Origin: Prorocentrum cordatum
Lineage: Eukaryota > Sar > Dinophyceae > Prorocentrales > Prorocentraceae
Assembly (NCBI GenBank): GCA_963575745.1
Contig: CAUYUJ010019099.1
Coordinates: 123,568 to 187,567, forward strand
Direction of reading: 5' to 3'
Length of the DNA stretch: 64,000 nt
Part shown: piece after piece, positions 59,940-64,000 of the stretch
Position numbering within the stretch: the stretch's first letter is position 1
Layout: every line of letters starts with the position of its first letter
Made by a program: the position numbers and the translations under genes
Notes under the pieces: model-generated
What the model was told of the DNA's origin: nothing
Seen by the model: only the letters and a program-made list of their open reading frames with translations
The model's database searches: none

Positions 59940-62467
59940 TGGAAGGGGGTGTGGTTGGTGGGGGGGCTCTGTCTGCCTGTCTGTGTGTCTGTGTGTCTGT
60001 GTATCTGTGTGTCTGTGTTTTTGTGCGTCTGTGTGTCTGTGTGTCAGTGTGTCAGTGTGTCTGTGTATCTGTTTGTCTGTGTGTCTGTGTGTCTGTCTGT
60101 CTGGGTGTTTGTGTGTCTGTGTGCCTGTGTGCCTTTGTGCCTTCGTGTCTGTGTGTCCTTGTGCCTGCGTGTCTGTGTGTGGGTGTGTCTGCGTGGCCGC
60201 GTGTCTGTGTGTCTGCGTGTCTGTGTGTCCGTGTGTCTATGTGTCTGTGTGTCTGTGTGTCTGTGTGCTTGAGTGTCTGTGTGTCTGTGTGCTTGAGTGT
60301 CTGTGTGTCTGTGTGTCTGTGTATTTGTGTGTCTGTATGGCTGTGTGTCTGTGTGTCTCCGTGTGTGTGTTTCTGTGTGTCTGTTTGTCTGTGTGTCTGT
60401 GTGTCTGTGTGTCTATGTGTCCGTGTGTCTCTGTGTCTGTGTGTCTGTGTGTCTGTGGGTCTGTGTGTCTGTTTGTCCGTGTGTCTGTGTGTCTCTATGG
60501 CCGTATGTCTGTCTGTCTGTGTGAGAGTTTGTCCGTGTGTCTGTGTGTCCGTGTGCCTGTGTGTCTGTGTGTCTGTGTGTCTGTGGGTCTTTGTGTCTGT
60601 GTGTCTATGTGTGTCTGTCTGTCTGTCTGTATGTGCGTCGGTGTGTCTGTGTGTCTGTGTGTCTGTCTGTCTATGAGTCAGTGTGTCTGTGTGTCTGTTT
60701 GTATGTGTGCCTATGTTTCTGTCTGCGTGTCTTCCTGTGTGTCTGTGTGTTTGTGTGGCCGTGTCTGTGTGTCTATGTGTCTGTGAGTCTGTGTGTCTGT
60801 GTGTTTGTGTCTCTGTGTGTCTGCGTGTCTGTGTTTCTGTGTGTCAGTGTGTCAGTGTGTCATTGTGTCTGTGTCTCTGTGTGTCTGTGTGTCTTTGTGT
60901 CTTTGTGTCTGTGTGTCTGGGTGTCCATGTTTCTGTGTGTTTGTGTGTCTGTGCGTCTGTGTGTCTGTGTGTCTGTTTCTTTTTTGCGTCTGTGTGTCTG
61001 TGTGTCAGTGTGTCAGTGTGTCGGTGTATTTGTTTGTGTGTGTCTGTGTGTCTGTGTGTCTGTGTTTCTGTGTGCCTGTGTGCCTTAATGCCTGCGTGTC
61101 TGTGTGTCCTTGTGTCTGTGTGTCTGTGTGCGTGTATGCGTGTGCCTGTGTGTCTGTGTGTTTGTGTTTCTGTGTGTCTGTGTGTCTGAGTGTCTGTGTG
61201 TCTGTGTGTCTGGTGCTGCGTGTGTCAGTGTGCTTGATTGAGTGTCTGTGTGCCTGTGTGTCTTTGTATTTGTGTGTCTGTACGTCTGTGTGTCTGTGTG
61301 TCTGCGTGTCTGTGTGTCTGTGTGTCTGTGTGTCTGTGTGTCTGTGTGTCTGTGTGTCTGTGTGTCTTTGTGTCTGTGTGCCTGTGTGCCCGTGTTTCTG
61401 TCTTTCTGTCTTTCTGTGTCTGTGTTTCTGTGGGTCTGTGTGTCTGTGTGTCTGTGTGTCTGAGCGTCCGCTTGTCTGTGCGTCTGTGTGTCTGTGGGTC
61501 TGTGGGTCTCTGTGTCTGTGTGTCTGTGTGTCTGTGTGTCTGTGTGTCCCTGTGCCTGTGTGTGTTTGTCTGCCTGTCTTTGTGCCCGTGTGTTTTTGTG
61601 TCTGTTTATCTGTGTGTGTGGTGGCCTGTGTGTCTGTGTGTCCGTGTGTCCGTGTGTCAGTGTGGCTGTGCGTTTGTGTTTCTGTGTGTCAGTGTGTCAA
61701 TGTGTCAGTGTGTCAGTGTGTTTGTGTGTCTGTGTGTCTGTGTGTCTGTGTGTCTTGGTGTCTGGGTGTCAGTCTGTCAGTGTGTCCGCGTGTCTGTGTG
61801 TCTGTGTGTGTGTGTGTCTGTGCATCTGTGTGTCTGGTTGTTTCTGTGTCTGTGTGTCTGTGTGTTTGCGTGTCTGTGTGTCCGTGTGTGTGTCCGTGTG
61901 GTTGTGTGTCTGCGTGACCGCGTGTCCGTGTGTCTGTCTGTCTGTGTGTCTGTGTGTCTGTCTGTCTGTGTGTCTGTGTGTCTGTGTGTCTGTGTGTCTG
62001 TGTGTTTTTGTGTTGGTGTGTTTTGTGTGTCTGTGTGTTGGTGTCTGTGTTCTGTGTGTCCGTGTGTCTGTGTGCCTGTGTGTCTGTGTGTTTGTGTGTC
62101 TGTGTGTCCGTGTGTCTGTGTGTATGTGTGTCTGTGTTTCTGTGTGTCTTTGTGTCTGTGTGTCTGTGTGTCTGTGTGTCTGTGTGTTTGGGTTTTGTGT
62201 GTCTGTATGTCCGTGTGTCTTTTGTGTCCGTGTGTCCGTGTCTGTGTTTCTGCATTGCTGTGTGTTTGTGTGTCCGCGTGTCTGTGTGTCTGAGTATCTG
62301 CGTGTCTGGATGTCTGTGTGTCTGTGTGACTGGTTGGCTGTGTGTCTGTGTATCCTGGTGTCTGCGTGTCTGCGTGTCCGTGTGTCTGCGTGTCCGTCTG
62401 TCTGTGTGTCTGTGTGTCTGTCTGCCTGTGGATCTGTCTGCGTTGTCTTTCTGTGCGTCTGTGTGTG

Positions 62468-62514
<47 letters not shown>

Positions 62515-62525
62515 GCGCGTGTATT

Positions 62526-62567
<42 letters not shown>

Positions 62568-62665
62568 CGTGTGTGTGTGTGTGTGTGTCAGTGTGTGTGT
62601 GTGTGCGTGCGCGCGCGGCGCTGGCAGCCCCGCGCTGGCCCCCCCCCCGCCTCTCCCTTTCTCGC

Positions 62666-62747
62666 GCGCTCCGCGAGGGCGAAGTGGTTGGTCCGTGGAG
62701 GGAGGGCCGGCCCCAAAATGGGGCGGTGCCTCACCCCTCCGGAGCGC
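62666..62747. repeat. Nested palindrome module M, copy 6
   Basis: Arms GCGCTCCG (62,666-62,673) and CGGAGCGC (62,740-62,747), inner hairpin GGCCCC/AAAAT/GGGGC. Preceded by CTGTCTGT and TGTGTGTG dinucleotide-like runs at 62,470-62,605. Confidence 0.85.
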
Positions 62748-63176
62748 CGGAAGGGGGCGTGGTGGGTCGGGGGGGGCTCTGTCTGCCAGTCAGTGTGTCT
62801 GTGTGTCTATGTGTCTGTGTGTATGCTTCTGTGTGTCTGTGTGTCTGTGTTTTTGTGCGTATGTGTGTCAGTGTGTCAGTGTGTCAGTGTGTCTGTTTAT
62901 CTGTTTGTCTGTGTGTCTGTGTGTCTCTGTCTGGGTGTCTGTGTGTCTGTGTGCCTGTGTGCCTTTGTGCCTGCGTGTCTGTGTGTCCTTGTGTCTGCGT
63001 GTCTGTGTGTTGGTGTGTCTGCGTGTCTGCGTGTCTGTGTGTCTGCGTGTCTGTGTGTCCGTGTGTCTGTGTGTCTTTGTGTCTGTGTGTCTGTGAATCT
63101 GGTGCTCTGTGTGTCTGTGTGCTTGAGTGTCTGTGTGTCTGTGTGTCTGTGTATTTGGGTGTCTGTATGTCTGTAT

Positions 63177-64000
63177 GTCGACATGAAGATGGTTCCGCCA
63201 AGTGTTTTGATAGTAGAAGTGCGCCTACAGAGCTCATACTAAGATAGAGGGGCCCTCGTAATTATTTACAGGTGCGAAAAATCTGCTTTCTCAAAATGAA
63301 TTGTCAAATATCTTTCAAAAAGTTGCACAACCACCCAAAAGTTATCACTTTGTCCTTTCTGGCCGGGTCGACCAACTGGGCGCCGGCGGTAAACCGTCAA
63401 CCTTCCTTACCGCCGGGGGACTCGTAGAGCTTCCTGACAGTATATACTGTGGAAAAAAAACTCCAAAGAACGACTAGTTTTTCAGCTCGAGCGATTTCAG
63501 ACCTCTCAAGATGACTCTAACCAAAAAACAAACAATTTCGCAACCCAGTTCGAGTATCGAACCGAGTTCAGACCTCTGAATGCGACAGGCGGGCGCGTCT
63601 GATGTCTGTGAATCCACTCATGTGATTCCCAGCCCTGCAGCTCCCCTACAGCCCGAGTTGAGTGCAGAAAACCGACAGTATCGACTCGAAAAAAAGAATA
63701 GTTTCGCGGACCTAGTTCGAGCAGCAGACCGAGTTCCGAGCTCTGGAATCGACCAACAGACGCGCCTCATGTGTGCAAATCGATATCTGTGACCCGCAGC
63801 ACTGTAGCCTCCCCCCAGCACGAGTTGAGTGCAGAAAATTGAGAGCACTTCTCACGATGATTCGGACAATACGAATAGTTTCGCGAACCTAGCTCGGGCA
63901 GCAGGCCGAGTTCAGAGCTCTCGGATCAATAGACGAACGCGACTGATGATTCCCCATCGATGTCTGTACAATGAGCCCTGTAGCTGCCCTACAGCTCGAG
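63177..64000 (+). repeat. Return to forward satellite families
   Basis: Begins GTCGACATGAAGATGG and GCCAAGTGTTTTGATAGTA, matching the accessory repeat at 10,612-10,790. It is followed by the hairpin module (63,383-63,416) and diverged satellite units to the window end. No gene is seen. Confidence 0.85.

Larger units (their letters stand above)
54240..63176 (+). repeat. TGTGTGTC octamer array (about 9 kb)
   Basis: Almost continuous CTGTGTGT octamers with point variants (CTGCGTGT, CAGTGTGT, CCGTGTGT, CTTTGTGT). Interruptions include a short AT-rich segment at 54,465-54,600, T-runs (55,510-55,525 and 57,690-57,706) and module M copies. The plus strand is nearly all T and G. With an 8-bp period all frames stay open for long stretches, giving Cys-Val-Ser-Leu ORFs on one strand and Thr-His-Arg-Asp-Gln ORFs on the other. 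I do not count any as a gene. Confidence 0.95.

Noticed and set aside
54240-63176. Many long Cys-rich ORFs (up to about 600 codons) and His/Thr-rich ORFs on the other strand
   Set aside because: The 8-bp repeat has no stop in most frames; the peptides are pure repeat translations and exist in several frames at once.

Overview
This window looks like nuclear DNA of a eukaryotic microalga, most likely a dinoflagellate. That is inference: the GC-rich mobile-element coding sequence, the truncated LINE whose RNase H motifs are in permuted order, the Cys-rich zinc module and the very high load of structured satellites fit that group. I see no marker gene that fixes the species. There is no operon-like gene order, no rRNA or tRNA gene and no intact host gene that I can recognise.

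Layout. (1) 1-20,108: satellite territory in one polarity. A 178-bp tandem unit alternates with a conserved hairpin module (22 copies in the window) and several accessory repeats. A truncated LINE (about 1,036-2,425) has landed in a satellite unit with a 7-bp target duplication. (2) 20,109-27,860: the same families mostly in the opposite polarity. Here lie GC-rich 'P' repeats carrying up to a 34-bp perfect palindrome, and two coding fragments (23,888-24,540 and 24,868-25,075), each lying between inverted copies of a repeat. (3) 27,860-35,100: simple and minisatellite DNA, namely TCTGTG-rich tracts, about 2 kb of GGCTCG hexamers, a 2.7-kb minisatellite with a CGCGAATTTTTCGCG core, and a GAC array. 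(4) 35,137-53,780: a very large Helitron-like element. Read across several frameshifts it specifies an acidic N-terminal region, a Cys-rich zinc module, a possible CW zinc finger, basic repeats, a Rep domain with HYH and YxxxY motifs, a Pif1-type helicase, an endonuclease/exonuclease/phosphatase (EEP) domain and a ubiquitin-specific-protease-like (USP, C19) domain. (5) 53,880-63,176: about 9 kb of a TGTGTGTC octamer array broken by six copies of a roughly 80-bp nested palindrome. (6) 63,177-64,000: return to the first satellite polarity.

How it fits together. The Rep HUH nuclease and helicase would nick and unwind DNA for rolling-circle transposition. The EEP domain could supply a second nuclease, as in Helentron-type elements. 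The USP domain is the surprise, since eukaryotic Helitron relatives that carry a cysteine protease are known mainly for OTU-type ones. The reading frame is broken about nine times, several times at or beside G runs, and by two in-frame stops, so this copy is either decayed or carries assembly indels. Most long ORFs outside 35-54 kb are by-products of repeats whose period keeps several frames open.
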